The notes: a model not told the origin generated them from the sequence alone. A DNA stretch of 64,000 nt from Clostridia bacterium (GCA_029256325.1 JAQSYD010000026.1:1-64000); one strand, 5' to 3'. Shown: positions 40,464 to 49,094, counted from the first letter of the stretch. A program made the numbers and translations.

Positions 40464-41306
40464 TTAAAATGCTGCTACAATGGCTCCTTGGTACTTCTCT
40501 TCAATAAATTTCCTAACTTCTGCACTATTTAAAACTTCTACTAATTTCTTAATTTCTGCTCTTTCCTGATCACCATTTCTGATTACAACATTATTAGCAT
40601 AAGGTGAATCTGCACCTTCGATGATTAAAGCATCCTTTACCGGGTTCAAGCCGGCCGGCAAAGCAAAGTTCGTATTGATGATTGCAGCATCTACATCCTC
40701 TAAAACTCTTGGAAGCTGCGCTGCTTCTGCCAATTCAATTTTAAAGTTCTTTGGATTTTCTACGATGTCCTTTTCTGTAGATGCAATAGATCCGCCGTCT
40801 TTTAGCTTTAAAATACCGTTTGTTTGAAGAAGCAGCAGGGCTCTTGCAGCGTTAGCAGAATCATTTGGTATTGCTATTGTTGCACCGTCTTTCAGTTCAC
40901 TTATATTTTTCACACTCTTTGAATATAAAGCTAATGGCTCAACGTGTACAGATCCTGCTGATATTAAGTTCTGGCCTCTTTCCTTATTAAAGCTGTCCAA
41001 ATATGGCTGGTGTTGGAAGAAGTTTGCATCCAATTCCTGATCCACTAAAGCGGTATTCGGCTGCACATAATCCTGAAATACGACTACTTCAAGTGTAATA
41101 TTTTCTTTCTCCAAAATTGGCTTAACAAAATCCAGCAATTCAGCATGAGGAACTGGTGTTGCGCCAACTTTTATCACGGCTGCCGCGGTCGCTTCTGCCG
41201 GTGCCGGAGCTGCTCCTGTTGCTTGTTCCGCTGGCTTTGCAGTGCAGCCAACTGCACCTAGTAAAGTTATTGAAATTGCTAGTAATAATGCTATAATTTT
41301 TTTCAT
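40464..41306 (-). CDS. metQ: Methionine ABC transporter substrate-binding lipoprotein MetQ
   Basis: A 280-aa NlpA/MetQ lipoprotein. The signal MKKIIALLLAISITLLGAVGC has a lipobox, then VIKVGATPVPHAELLDFVKP, DQELDANFFQHQPYLD and NFALPAGLNPVKDALIIEG, which are MetQ landmarks. The ATG at 41306 is used, since the track ORF is 60 nt too long. It is the last gene of metNIQ, under a SAM riboswitch. It captures methionine outside the membrane. Confidence 0.95.
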   Translation of the reverse strand: MKKIIALLLAISITLLGAVGCTAKPAEQATGAAPAPAEATAAAVIKVGATPVPHAELLDFVKPILEKENITLEVVVFQDYVQPNTALVDQELDANFFQHQPYLDSFNKERGQNLISAGSVHVEPLALYSKSVKNISELKDGATIAIPNDSANAARALLLLQTNGILKLKDGGSIASTEKDIVENPKNFKIELAEAAQLPRVLEDVDAAIINTNFALPAGLNPVKDALIIEGADSPYANNVVIRNGDQERAEIKKLVEVLNSAEVRKFIEEKYQGAIVAAF

Positions 41307-41378
41307 TTTATTCTCTCCTTTAATTTCTGTATTATTTATTTTAATCTTTAACAATTGGGTCGGCATGGAAACCGACCC

Positions 41379-42047
41379 CTACCTTAAAAGTCTTTTATAT
41401 ATCTTGTCACCTAAAAATTGTACCAGTTGAACTATAATAAGCAGTACGATTACTGTTCCTATCAACACATCCTCTTGAAAGCCTTGATATCCAAAGCGTA
41501 TTGCCAAATCCCCCAGGCCTCCGCCGCCTATCGCTCCCGCCATAGCGGAATAGCTTATTAGGTTTATTACTGTCAGCGTTATTCCTGACACAATGGAGGG
41601 CAAAGCTTCCGGCAAAATCACCTTAAATATGATTTGTCTTACATTTGCGCCCATGGACAATGCAGCTTCGATAATCCCCCAAGAAAGCTCTTTGACTGAG
41701 GCTTCAACCAGCCTCGCTACAAATGGTATTGCTGCAATTGTCAAGGGAACTATGGCAGCGGTTGTGCCAATTCTTCTGCCCACCAAAAGCTTGCTTAAAG
41801 GGAAGACTGCAATCATGAGTATGATAAAGGGCAGTGATCGCGCTATATTTATCAATAAATTCAATACCTTGTTTAAACTCTTATGTGGCCATATATGCGT
41901 TTCCTCTGATACAGCTGTTGCAATTCCCAGAGGAGTGCCAAACAGAACAGAAAACACAGTTGCCGATACTACCATATACAAGGTCTCCAGTAAGGGCTGG
42001 GGCATTAATTCCAACAGTTTCAGCAATATGTTATACAACTCGTTCAT
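41379..42047 (-). CDS. metI: Methionine ABC transporter permease MetI
   Basis: A 222-aa permease with five to six helices and the EAA-type loop (EAALSMGANVRQIIFKVILPEALPSIVSG). It overlaps the end of metN by 17 nt. It pairs with MetN and MetQ for methionine import. Length and motifs are normal. Confidence 0.95.
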   Translation of the reverse strand: MNELYNILLKLLELMPQPLLETLYMVVSATVFSVLFGTPLGIATAVSEETHIWPHKSLNKVLNLLINIARSLPFIILMIAVFPLSKLLVGRRIGTTAAIVPLTIAAIPFVARLVEASVKELSWGIIEAALSMGANVRQIIFKVILPEALPSIVSGITLTVINLISYSAMAGAIGGGGLGDLAIRFGYQGFQEDVLIGTVIVLLIIVQLVQFLGDKIYKRLLR

Positions 42048-43053
42048 CTTCCACCAGCTCCTCTACATATAAATTTTTCTCTATCAAGTATTGCAATGCA
42101 TTTTCTAATGTCTCGCTGGCTCCGGACAACTCAATCACAAGATTCCCATAGGACTTTCCCTGTACATTACTGATATGCCCCGCAATGATGTTAACTTCCA
42201 CCCCTGTTGTCTTAATCAATTGTGAAATAACAGGCTGATGAGCTGATTCCTGTAGAAAGGTGAGTTTATACAACCTAGAGCTTTTGTCTTTTGCATGATA
42301 AACCCAAGTGCCTTCCAAGCTTTTATCCCCTATAAATCTTTTGGTCACAGGATGACTGGGCTTTGAGAACAGTTCAAAGGTTGCTCCCTGCTCCACAATT
42401 TCACCTTCAGAAATCACAGCTACCTTATTGCATATTTCTTTTATGACCTCCATCTGATGCGTAATTAATATCACTGTAATACCTAATCTTGCATTAATTT
42501 CCTTCAGCAGCGCCAATATGGACTTGGTTGTGCTAGGATCTAAAGCAGAGGTAGCCTCATCACAAAGCAGTATGTCAGCATTTGAAGCCAGCGCCCTGGC
42601 TATTGCTACTCTTTGCTTTTGACCTCCGCTTAACTGGCTGGGATAGCTGTGCTTTTTATCCTCCAATCCAACTAAGGCTAAAAGCTCATCTACTCTTTTA
42701 TCAATATCGTTTTTATGGCAACCAGAGACTTCCAAGGGGAATGCGATGTTTTTGCTGCAATCTCTACGACTTAATAAGTTGAAGCTTTGAAAAATCATTC
42801 CTATTCTTCTTCTAACCTTCAGCATATGCTCATCCTTCAGCTTCATAATATCTTGGCCATCAATGACTACACTGCCCGAAGTAGGCTCCTCCAATCTGTT
42901 TATGCATCTTATAAGAGTGGATTTACCGGCTCCGCTAAGGCCAATTATTCCATAGATATCTCCTTTCTCTACCTTTAGGTTGATATTCTTTAGCGCTTCA
43001 ATTGTGCTGTTTTTATCTATAAAGCTTTTGCTTAAATTTATAACTTCTATCAT
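42031..43053 (-). CDS. metN: Methionine ABC transporter ATP-binding protein MetN
   Basis: A 340-aa ATPase with Walker A GLSGAGKST, signature LSGGQKQRVAIARAL, Walker B ILLCDEATSALD and the C-terminal NIL domain (about 265-335) that binds methionine and inhibits transport. It is the first gene of metNIQ, 177 nt downstream of a SAM riboswitch terminator, so it is expressed when SAM is low. Confidence 0.95.
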   Translation of the reverse strand: MIEVINLSKSFIDKNSTIEALKNINLKVEKGDIYGIIGLSGAGKSTLIRCINRLEEPTSGSVVIDGQDIMKLKDEHMLKVRRRIGMIFQSFNLLSRRDCSKNIAFPLEVSGCHKNDIDKRVDELLALVGLEDKKHSYPSQLSGGQKQRVAIARALASNADILLCDEATSALDPSTTKSILALLKEINARLGITVILITHQMEVIKEICNKVAVISEGEIVEQGATFELFSKPSHPVTKRFIGDKSLEGTWVYHAKDKSSRLYKLTFLQESAHQPVISQLIKTTGVEVNIIAGHISNVQGKSYGNLVIELSGASETLENALQYLIEKNLYVEELVEDERVV

Positions 43054-43103
43054 GCATTCACCTCATTCTAAATAGCTGTTTTACAGCCTAAAAAATATTT
43101 ATA

Positions 43104-43175
43104 CTAAATCTTCTTATACGAAGTCATATATATGAATATAAGAAGCTTTCTTGCTGCACTGTAACTTATACACAT
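43104..43175 (-). CDS. Possible 23-residue leader ORF before metN
   Basis: ATG at 43175 preceded by GGTGGTGAT encodes 23 residues starting MCISYSAARKLL. It lies in the 177-nt gap between the riboswitch terminator and metN. There is no homology that I recognise, so it may be chance. Confidence 0.25.
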   Translation of the reverse strand: MCISYSAARKLLIFIYMTSYKKI

Positions 43176-43230
43176 GTTTATCACCACCCTTCAAATCATC
43201 CAATAGAAAGTTATACTTTTCTATACAATA

Positions 43231-43404
43231 AAAAACCTCTTTCAATGAAAGAGGTTATAAATATAGCTATAGCTATACTGTGTCCTCTCTCATCTTTCAG
43301 TAATTACTTACTGCAGGAATTGACACCGTGCATTCAAATGAAAAATGTCGGTTGTCGGGCTTCATCGGGCCAGTCCCTCTAATTATATTAGTTAGATTTG
43401 AGAA
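43231..43404 (-). ncRNA. SAM-I (S-box) riboswitch controlling metNIQ
   Basis: The minus strand carries the S-box core AGGGACTGGCCCGATGAAG followed by CCCGACAACC, then GGTGTCAATTCCTGCAG and GATGAGAG. A terminator AACCTCTTTCA / TGAAAGAGGTT with a T-run ends at 43231. The 5' P1/P2 part is less canonical than in the next riboswitch, and the aptamer start overlaps the last codons of ybaK. With SAM bound, the terminator should form and switch off metNIQ. Confidence 0.88.
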
Positions 43405-43871
43405 TTATGCACGTCCTGACAAACATCAACCCAAACTGCATTTGTCAGCTCTTGCATTTCATCTACAGAAATTTTCATAATAGCGGTTTTTGAGCCTGCT
43501 GCAGGATACACTTCTTTGTATGCCTTCAGTGATGTATCCAGATAAATCTCCAGCGCTTGTACTAAACCAAAGGGACAAACTCCACCAACCGGGTGTCCCG
43601 TTACTTGCTCAACCACTTCAGCATCTAACATCCTTGCCTTTTCGCCAAAGAAATCCTTATACTTTTTGTTGTCTATTTTAGCTACACCGCTTGCCACAAT
43701 CAAAATATACTTATCCTTAAGCTTGAAGGATAACGTCTTTGCAATTTCTCCTGGCTGTACCCCTATAGCTTGGGCGGCCAATGCCACAGTGGCTCCACTT
43801 TCCTCAAGTTCATATACAGGATCCTTTAACCCTCTGTCAGTAAAATGTCTTCTTACATTTTCCACACTCAT
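43392..43871 (-). CDS. ybaK: YbaK/EbsC (Cys-tRNA(Pro)/prolyl-tRNA deacylase) family protein
   Basis: A 159-aa trans-editing protein that removes mischarged amino acids from tRNA, typically Cys-tRNA(Pro). Family signatures are AIGVQPGEIAKTLSFK, VASGVAKIDNKKYKDFFG, the Lys-rich site and HPVGGVCPFGLVQALEIYLD. It is placed behind a SAM riboswitch with its own terminator, an unusual pairing that ties it to sulfur amino-acid supply. AGGTGAG precedes the ATG. Confidence 0.9.
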   Translation of the reverse strand: MSVENVRRHFTDRGLKDPVYELEESGATVALAAQAIGVQPGEIAKTLSFKLKDKYILIVASGVAKIDNKKYKDFFGEKARMLDAEVVEQVTGHPVGGVCPFGLVQALEIYLDTSLKAYKEVYPAAGSKTAIMKISVDEMQELTNAVWVDVCQDVHNSQI

Positions 43872-43883
43872 ATACTCACCTAC

Positions 43884-44038
43884 TAAAAAAAATTCCTCTT
43901 CTGAAAAACAGAAGAGGTTTAAATCTCGCTCATCTATCTTTCAGCTATCATCCTTAGATTCAGCTGCTGGATTTGGCACCTCGCTTTCGCAGGTTGCCGG
44001 GTTTCGTAGGGCCAGTCCCTCCACCACTCTTGATAGTT
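43884..44038 (-). ncRNA. SAM-I (S-box) riboswitch controlling ybaK
   Basis: On the minus strand, CTATCAAGAGTGGTGGAGGG, then ACTGGCCCTACGAAACCCGG and CAACC, then GGTGCCAAATCCAGCAG and GATAGATGAG match the S-box consensus closely. The terminator TCCTCTTCTG / CAGAAGAGGA with eight T follows before ybaK. Premature termination is expected when SAM is abundant. Confidence 0.95.
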
Positions 44039-44124
44039 TATTTTATTGAAACTTATTATACTGTATACAAAATATTATGTCAAGCATGGATTGAAAATTA
44101 TTTTTACACAGCTTTATATTTATT

Positions 44125-44448
44125 CTACTTTATCATATCCCTTGGATTTGGTGCCTTCACTACAAAAAACTCAAGCATTTCATCATGATGGTTCTTTACA
44201 TTCATTTTTGTTTGAAAAGGAATATGAAGGATCGTTCCTTTTTCATGTATATTCGCCGTTTCTTCATTTAGCTGAATTGTCATGGATCCTCTTACAATGA
44301 TCATATAAACATTGGAGTTGCTATAGTGCTCCGGCAGTCCGGAATCCTTTGGAAGAAGCATGTGATTGATGACAACATGATCATCATCAACAAGCTTTTC
44401 AACAACCTTTTCGTCTAATGAAATAAATGGAAACTTCTTTTCTATCAT
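44125..44448 (-). CDS. Cupin domain protein
   Basis: A 107-aa single-domain cupin. The two conserved motifs are visible (LPEHYSNSNVYMIIVRGSMTIQLNE and KGTILHIPFQTKMNVKNHHDEMLEFFVVK), although only some metal ligands are in place. The function is unknown, and small cupins bind sugars, metals or act as dioxygenases. It is divergent from a Crp-type regulator gene 154-175 nt away, which may control it. AAAGGAGAG precedes the ATG. Confidence 0.82.
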   Translation of the reverse strand: MIEKKFPFISLDEKVVEKLVDDDHVVINHMLLPKDSGLPEHYSNSNVYMIIVRGSMTIQLNEETANIHEKGTILHIPFQTKMNVKNHHDEMLEFFVVKAPNPRDMIK

Positions 44449-44577
44449 TTTTTACTCTCCTTTAAAATCTATAATTGATATTTTTTTGTATGCCAGGGAA
44501 AATATTTACACTGCCCAGTATTCCCAGACGCTATTGATTTATATCTTTTATTGTAATACCATATATTGAGAAAGTAT

Positions 44578-44591
44578 GTAACTTAGGTTAC
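44578..44591. promoter_or_regulatory. Candidate operator GTAAC-N4-GTTAC
   Basis: A 14-bp palindrome GTAACTTAGGTTAC in the intergenic region between the divergent cupin and Crp-type genes, 32 bp before the regulator start. Possible autoregulation by the second Crp-type protein. Confidence 0.45.
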
Positions 44592-44622
44592 CAAAATCGC
44601 TATGATAGGATGGATTATTTTG

Positions 44623-45297
44623 ATGTATATTATTAAAGCGCTGCAATTATGTGAGCTATTCAAAGGATTTTCAGACAGTGATATCCAGGCTATGCTGCAA
44701 AGTACCCCTTATTCGCTTATATCCTATGGAAAAAATCAAATTATTGCTGTGGAAGGTGAAGCCTGTTTCAGCATTGGTATTGTTATAACGGGCAGTGTGG
44801 ATATAAAAAAAATATTTGCTTCAGGCAAAACAGTGACCATCATGAATATGAATACGGGAGATATTTTTGGAGAAGTACTTGTTTTCTCCAAATCAAACAA
44901 GTACCCATCCACTATAATGGCTGCCAAGGATACTAAAGTCCTATTCATATCAAGAGATTCAATTTTGAGGTTATCTCATAATAACCTAAGCTTCTTAAAT
45001 AATATTATGAGCGTTCTTGCAAATAAGGTTCTCATGTTTAACGATAAAGTCAAGTATCTTTCCATGCAGACCATTAGGCAAAAAATTTCAAATTTATTAA
45101 TAGACTATTACAAAAAACAAAACAGCCTTTCTCTTATTCTTCCCATAAAAAGAAAAGAGATGGCTGAATTGCTTGATATACCACGCCCATCATTATCAAG
45201 AGAAATGATTAAAATGAGAGAGAATGGCATCATAAGCTTTCATAATAATCACATTGAAATACTTGATTTAAATGCACTGGAAAGCGAGCTGTTTTAA
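44623..45297 (+). CDS. Crp/Fnr family transcriptional regulator
   Basis: A 224-aa regulator with a cyclic-nucleotide-binding-type sensor domain (FKGFSDSDIQAML through GDIFGEVLVF) and a C-terminal HTH_Crp_2 (RKEMAELLDIPRPSLSREMIKMRENGII). The recognition helix R-P-S-L-S-R differs from that of the protein at 38094, so it should read a different site. There is no Cys cluster. The start is uncertain: the ATG at 44623 follows GGATGG, and an upstream ATG at 44602 has no good ribosome binding site. Clostridial relatives include regulators of nitrosative-stress genes. Confidence 0.88.
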   Translation: MYIIKALQLCELFKGFSDSDIQAMLQSTPYSLISYGKNQIIAVEGEACFSIGIVITGSVDIKKIFASGKTVTIMNMNTGDIFGEVLVFSKSNKYPSTIMAAKDTKVLFISRDSILRLSHNNLSFLNNIMSVLANKVLMFNDKVKYLSMQTIRQKISNLLIDYYKKQNSLSLILPIKRKEMAELLDIPRPSLSREMIKMRENGIISFHNNHIEILDLNALESELF

Positions 45298-46562
45298 TTG
45301 TTTCTCATATATTTATCCAAGGTATCTGTTATTTTGTTATTCAATTTTTCAATATCTGCCCTTTGTACTGTATCATCCTGTAAATGATAGTCTTGCTTCA
45401 GCTTTAAGATTCTATAAACACTTTGATCTATTCTTTCTTCCTCTATAATCCCATCAAGTACTGCTTTGTTAAGTGTATGAAACGTGAATAGTGCATTTTC
45501 ATACTTATGCGCTACCAATATAATATCATTGCCTGCCTTAACTGCTTGTATAGCTGCAGCTGCCAAATCATAGTTCTTCGTAATGGCTGCCATAGTCATA
45601 TCATCTGTTATCACTACACCCTCGAAATTAAGCTGTTTTCTTAAAATATCGGTTATCATGATTGATGACAGGGATGCCGGATTTTCTGCATCTATTTGAG
45701 GCAGCAATATGTGGGCTACCATTACACATCCTGCCCCATTATTGATTGCTGCCTCAAAGGGAATGAGTTCAAAGCTTTTTAATCTTTCCAAATCATGCTC
45801 CACAGTAGGCAAGCCTACGTGAGAATCAACAGATGTATCTCCATGTCCGGGAAAGTGTTTGATAACAGGGACTGCTCCACCAGCTTTTATACCCATCATG
45901 GTTTGAACTCCTAAATCAGTTACCACTTCTGACGCTGATCCGAAAGCTCTATCACCTATAACAGGATTTTTAGGGTTGCTGTTAATGTCTAAAACCGGTG
46001 CAAAGTCCATATTGAAGCCAAAAGCCTTTACCTTTTCAGCCAAAAGCAATCCAATCTCATAGGAGAATTTCTTATTATTTATTTTTCCGATAGCTTTATT
46101 GGCGGGTAGATTTTTAATCACCTTTGGTATTCTGCTTATCCTGCCGCCTTCTTCATCTACAGATAAAATAAGTGGTATTTTGCTTTGTGAATTTGCACTT
46201 CTCAGCGAGTTGTTAAGCGCAAGCAGCTGCTCAGGGCTTTCAATATTTCGTCCGAACAAAATAAAACCGCCTATATGATAATTTTGTATAAGCCCTTTTT
46301 CATTTTCATTCATCTCATAGCCATCAATACCGGCAATGATCATCTGTCCTATTTTTTCATCCAAGGTCATCGTTTTTATCTGCTCTGCAATAGGATCTTT
46401 TTCTATGGGCTTCGGTTCCGGGCTTGGGCTTGGGCTTGGTACGGGCTGCACAGGACTTGGTTTATTATTATTCTTATTATCGTCAATATTTCTAGGTGTA
46501 CAGCCGATAAGCAGGCTTGCATAAATTAAAACAACCAACCATACGCCTATTCTTTTATACAT
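45294..46562 (-). CDS. nagZ: Glycoside hydrolase family 3 beta-N-acetylhexosaminidase (NagZ-type) lipoprotein
   Basis: A 422-aa secreted lipoprotein (signal through LLIGC) with a Pro-rich linker (PVQPVPSPSPSPEPKP) and a GH3 catalytic domain. NagZ landmarks are KHFPGHGDTSVDSHVGLP, holding the His/Asp acid-base dyad, and VITDDMTMAAI, holding the nucleophile Asp. It trims GlcNAc from cell-wall muropeptides. Its stop overlaps the convergent crp gene end by 4 nt. Confidence 0.93.
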   Translation of the reverse strand: MYKRIGVWLVVLIYASLLIGCTPRNIDDNKNNNKPSPVQPVPSPSPSPEPKPIEKDPIAEQIKTMTLDEKIGQMIIAGIDGYEMNENEKGLIQNYHIGGFILFGRNIESPEQLLALNNSLRSANSQSKIPLILSVDEEGGRISRIPKVIKNLPANKAIGKINNKKFSYEIGLLLAEKVKAFGFNMDFAPVLDINSNPKNPVIGDRAFGSASEVVTDLGVQTMMGIKAGGAVPVIKHFPGHGDTSVDSHVGLPTVEHDLERLKSFELIPFEAAINNGAGCVMVAHILLPQIDAENPASLSSIMITDILRKQLNFEGVVITDDMTMAAITKNYDLAAAAIQAVKAGNDIILVAHKYENALFTFHTLNKAVLDGIIEEERIDQSVYRILKLKQDYHLQDDTVQRADIEKLNNKITDTLDKYMRNN

Positions 46563-46662
46563 ATATCATTTACACCTCAATTCAGGCATTTGATTTTTTT
46601 AATAATAAAACTTGATCAAGAAACTATTGCAAATTGGATTTACTTATTATATAATTAATTCA

Positions 46663-46700
46663 TACCCCACGGGGGTAGCGGTACCCCACCGTATTATAAT
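46663..46700 (+). promoter_or_regulatory. CsoR-family-like operator with plus-strand -10 box
   Basis: TACCCCACGGGGGTA (46663-46677), then GGTACCCCACC, then TATAAT (46695-46700). It shares the CCCCACGGGGGTA core with the site at 37137. It would control a plus-strand transcript starting near 46707. Confidence 0.55.
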
Positions 46701-46706
46701 GACTAA

Positions 46707-46787
46707 GTTTGCTTCACAAACCAACTCCCAAAGCCTCTATACTGATGCAAAGTACCTCGACGTCAGTGTAGGAGGCTCATTTTTTTA
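46707..46787 (+). ncRNA. Candidate short RNA ending in a strong terminator
   Basis: Downstream of the TATAAT at 46695 there is a small hairpin (AGTTTG-CTTCA-CAAAC), then a long terminator stem AGCCTCTATACTGA / TCAGTGTAGGAGGCT (one bulge, one G-U) followed by TTTTTTT. No convincing ORF lies between promoter and terminator, so an RNA of about 80 nt is suggested. Its role is unknown. Confidence 0.4.
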
Positions 46788-47009
46788 TTCCAGATCCATA
46801 TTCATTAATATTTCTTTCAGCTTCTTTAAATCTTCCTTTGAAAGCGTGACACCTTTACCCATCATTTCATCCTCTGGCGCCCATTCTCTTATATCATATT
46901 TGGGTTCTCTATTATTCCAGCTTATACTTCTTAATTCTTTTGTCCAGCCCTTAGCTGACACTGATAAAATGCCTAAGGACTCTTTTACCTCATACTTTAT
47001 TTCTGCCAT
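46785..47009 (-). CDS. YdbC/PC4 family nucleic-acid-binding protein
   Basis: A 74-aa protein of the bacterial YdbC-type PC4/p15 family (VKESLGILSVSAKGWTKELR, SWNNREPKYDIREWAPEDEMMGKGVTLSKED). These small dimers bind single-stranded DNA or RNA. GAGGTGG precedes the ATG. Its 3' end touches the terminator of the plus-strand RNA, so the two transcripts converge. Confidence 0.85.
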   Translation of the reverse strand: MAEIKYEVKESLGILSVSAKGWTKELRSISWNNREPKYDIREWAPEDEMMGKGVTLSKEDLKKLKEILMNMDLE

Positions 47010-47085
47010 TTTTCCACCTCATATTTATTTTTAAAATATTTTATCCTAATTTTAGCACTTCAATGCCTTGAACTCAAATTTATAA

Positions 47086-47115
47086 AAAGCTGCCTTGAAA
47101 CATCAAGGCAGCTTT
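47086..47115 (-). terminator. Rho-independent terminator of larE
   Basis: A 13-bp stem AAAGCTGCCTTGA / TCAAGGCAGCTTT, T-rich on the minus strand. Confidence 0.88.
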
Positions 47116-47122
47116 ACTTTTA

Positions 47123-47956
47123 CTATTTGCTTTCAACACTTTTTTCATCTTCTGACAAGGTATAATTCATACTTCCTGTTTTGTAGCCTGCCAAATCCAA
47201 GGTAACATATAGGAAACCCAGGGATTTGACCTTCTCAACGATTTGATCGGAATAAGCAATGATTTTTCCCAAATCAGCTTTGCCAATTTCAATTCTGGCA
47301 ATATTATCATGATGTCGAACTCTTAATTCTTTAAATCCCAAATCTCTGATAAAGTCTTCAGCTTCGCCAATAACAGTAAGCTTTTCCGGTGTAATTTTTG
47401 TACCATAAGGGAATCTTGAGGATAAGCAGGCAAAAGAAGGTTTATTCCAGGTACTTAATCCAAATGCCTTAGAAACTTCACGTATATCATCCTTCGTCAT
47501 CTCTGCTTGTTTGAGCGGGCTAACTACGCCAAGCTCTTTCGCTGCACGCATTCCAGGTCTATGATCATTTCTGTCATCATAGTTTGAACCGTCAAAAACA
47601 TATTCTATTCCATTTGACTTTGCTATTTCTGTAAGCTTTGAGAACAACTCATGCTTGCAGTAAAAGCATCTGTCCGGCGGATTATCTGCAAAACCAGCTA
47701 TTTCAAGCTCCAAAGTCTCAATAACGATATGTCTTATGCCCAAGGACTCCGCAAAAGCTTTCGCTTCCTCCAGCTCCCTTTTAGGATAGGTTTCTGAATT
47801 GGCAGTTACTGCCAGTACTTTGTCTCCTAAAACATCATAGGCTACCTTAAGCAAAAAGGTGCTGTCCACGCCTCCGGAAAATGCAACCACTGCTCCACCT
47901 GTATTTTTTATAATTGTCTTAAGACTTTCCAATTTTGATAATGTTAACTCTTTCAT
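47123..47956 (-). CDS. larE: ATP-dependent sacrificial sulfur transferase LarE
   Basis: A 277-aa PP-loop enzyme. LarE adenylates a pyridinium dinucleotide and donates sulfur to build the nickel-pincer cofactor of lactate racemase-type enzymes. Visible are the PP-loop SGGVDSTFLLK, DRCFYCKHELF, and WNKPSFACLSSRFPYG with the sulfur-donor Cys region. The ATG at 47956 has GGAGG upstream, so the track start is too early. No larA, larB or larC lies in the window, so the partner enzyme is elsewhere or the protein serves another sulfur-transfer route. Confidence 0.9.
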   Translation of the reverse strand: MKELTLSKLESLKTIIKNTGGAVVAFSGGVDSTFLLKVAYDVLGDKVLAVTANSETYPKRELEEAKAFAESLGIRHIVIETLELEIAGFADNPPDRCFYCKHELFSKLTEIAKSNGIEYVFDGSNYDDRNDHRPGMRAAKELGVVSPLKQAEMTKDDIREVSKAFGLSTWNKPSFACLSSRFPYGTKITPEKLTVIGEAEDFIRDLGFKELRVRHHDNIARIEIGKADLGKIIAYSDQIVEKVKSLGFLYVTLDLAGYKTGSMNYTLSEDEKSVESK

Positions 47957-48089
47957 TGTTTCCTCCACGCTTAGCATCATTTCGTTTTAATACTATTCTA
48001 TAGTGATAGGACAAGCAATTCAAGTTAATTCATGATGTTATCTTTTTATTAACAATTTACTATTCATATTTTCTATTATGGTCAGTATG

Positions 48090-48159
48090 GTTATCGATAA
48101 CATCAATTAGACAGTGTTTTACATAATATCGTATAATTCTACTGTTATACAGCAGAATT
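48090..48159 (+). promoter_or_regulatory. Palindrome and leader hairpin before the ABC transporter
   Basis: GTTATCGATAAC (48090-48101) is a perfect 12-bp palindrome, possibly an operator. AATTCT-A-CTGT-TAT-ACAG-C-AGAATT (48135-48159) is a hairpin 34 nt before the start codon. Confidence 0.45.
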
Positions 48160-48192
48160 AAAATAAATCTAAAAAAATATGAGGTGTACTAC

Positions 48193-49083
48193 ATGAAAAA
48201 ATTAATTGTATTTATACTATGTATAATCTTACTAGTATCTTTGACCTCCTGTGCACAAGAGAATAAACAGCAAACAGCTGAAAATGATCTCGTATTTAAA
48301 ATCGGTGCGATACCTGATCAAAATGCTGCAGATTTAAATAGAAATTTTAGCGCTATGGCAGAGTACTTAAGTACAGCTACAGGTTTAAAGGTTGAGTTTG
48401 TGCCTTCTGTGGATTACGCAGCCTTAGTTACAGCCTTTGGAAGAGGTGAAATCCATATGGCTTGGTTTGGTGGACTTACAAGTGTACAGGCAATAAATGC
48501 AGTTCCAGGAGCTGAAGCTATCGTTCAGAGACCTAGAGATGCGCAATTTCATTCAGTATTTATCGCACAAAAGGATTTGAATGTAAATAAGCTTGAAGAC
48601 CTTAAGGGTTTAAGCTTTACCTTTGGCAGTGAAAGCTCAACCTCTGGTCACCTTATGCCTCGATATTTCGTAATGGAAACAGGTTTGGATCCGGCAAAGG
48701 ATTTTGATGGTGCACCTAATTTTTCAGGTTCCCACGACAATACCTATAATCTGGTTCAAGCAGGGACCTTCCAAGCCGGAGCTCTAAACGAAGCAGTTTG
48801 GGAAAAGGCTGTTGCTGAAAACAAAGTGGATTTAAACAAGGTAAAGGTTTTCTATACAACACCTGCCTACTATGACTATAATTGGACGATCAACAGCCCG
48901 GACAATGTGGATAAGGTGTTCGGCGAGGGAACCATACAAAAGGTGAAAGATGCATTGTTATCAATGAATGAGGAGCAAGCAGAACTATTAAAGCTTTTCC
49001 AAACAGATAAATTCATAGAAACTAAAAATGAAAATTATATAGCAATTGAAACAGTTGCAAAAAAGCTAGGAATTATAAAATAG
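48193..49083 (+). CDS. ABC transporter substrate-binding lipoprotein, putative selenate/phosphonate type
   Basis: A 296-aa PhnD-fold lipoprotein (signal LIVFILCIILLVSLTSC). The reading KIGAIPDQNAADLNRNF, then GEIHMAWFGGLTSVQA, FGSESSTSGHLMPRYF and PNFSGSHDNTYNLVQAG resembles, from memory, the family called 'putative selenate ABC transporter periplasmic binding protein' more than PhnD itself. The start is the ATG at 48193 with GAGGTG 6 nt upstream. First of four transporter genes. Selenate as ligand is a family-based guess, and phosphonate or phosphite are alternatives. Confidence 0.85.
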   Translation: MKKLIVFILCIILLVSLTSCAQENKQQTAENDLVFKIGAIPDQNAADLNRNFSAMAEYLSTATGLKVEFVPSVDYAALVTAFGRGEIHMAWFGGLTSVQAINAVPGAEAIVQRPRDAQFHSVFIAQKDLNVNKLEDLKGLSFTFGSESSTSGHLMPRYFVMETGLDPAKDFDGAPNFSGSHDNTYNLVQAGTFQAGALNEAVWEKAVAENKVDLNKVKVFYTTPAYYDYNWTINSPDNVDKVFGEGTIQKVKDALLSMNEEQAELLKLFQTDKFIETKNENYIAIETVAKKLGIIK

Positions 49084-49094
49084 GAGAATACAAC

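Noticed and set aside
43231-44038. Similar sequence blocks that first looked like a duplicated repeat element
   Set aside because: They are two SAM-I riboswitches with terminators, and the similarity is explained by the RNA family.
46612-47034. Plus-strand ORF of 140 aa
   Set aside because: It runs through a promoter, a strong terminator and antisense to ydbC. No protein-like pattern was seen.
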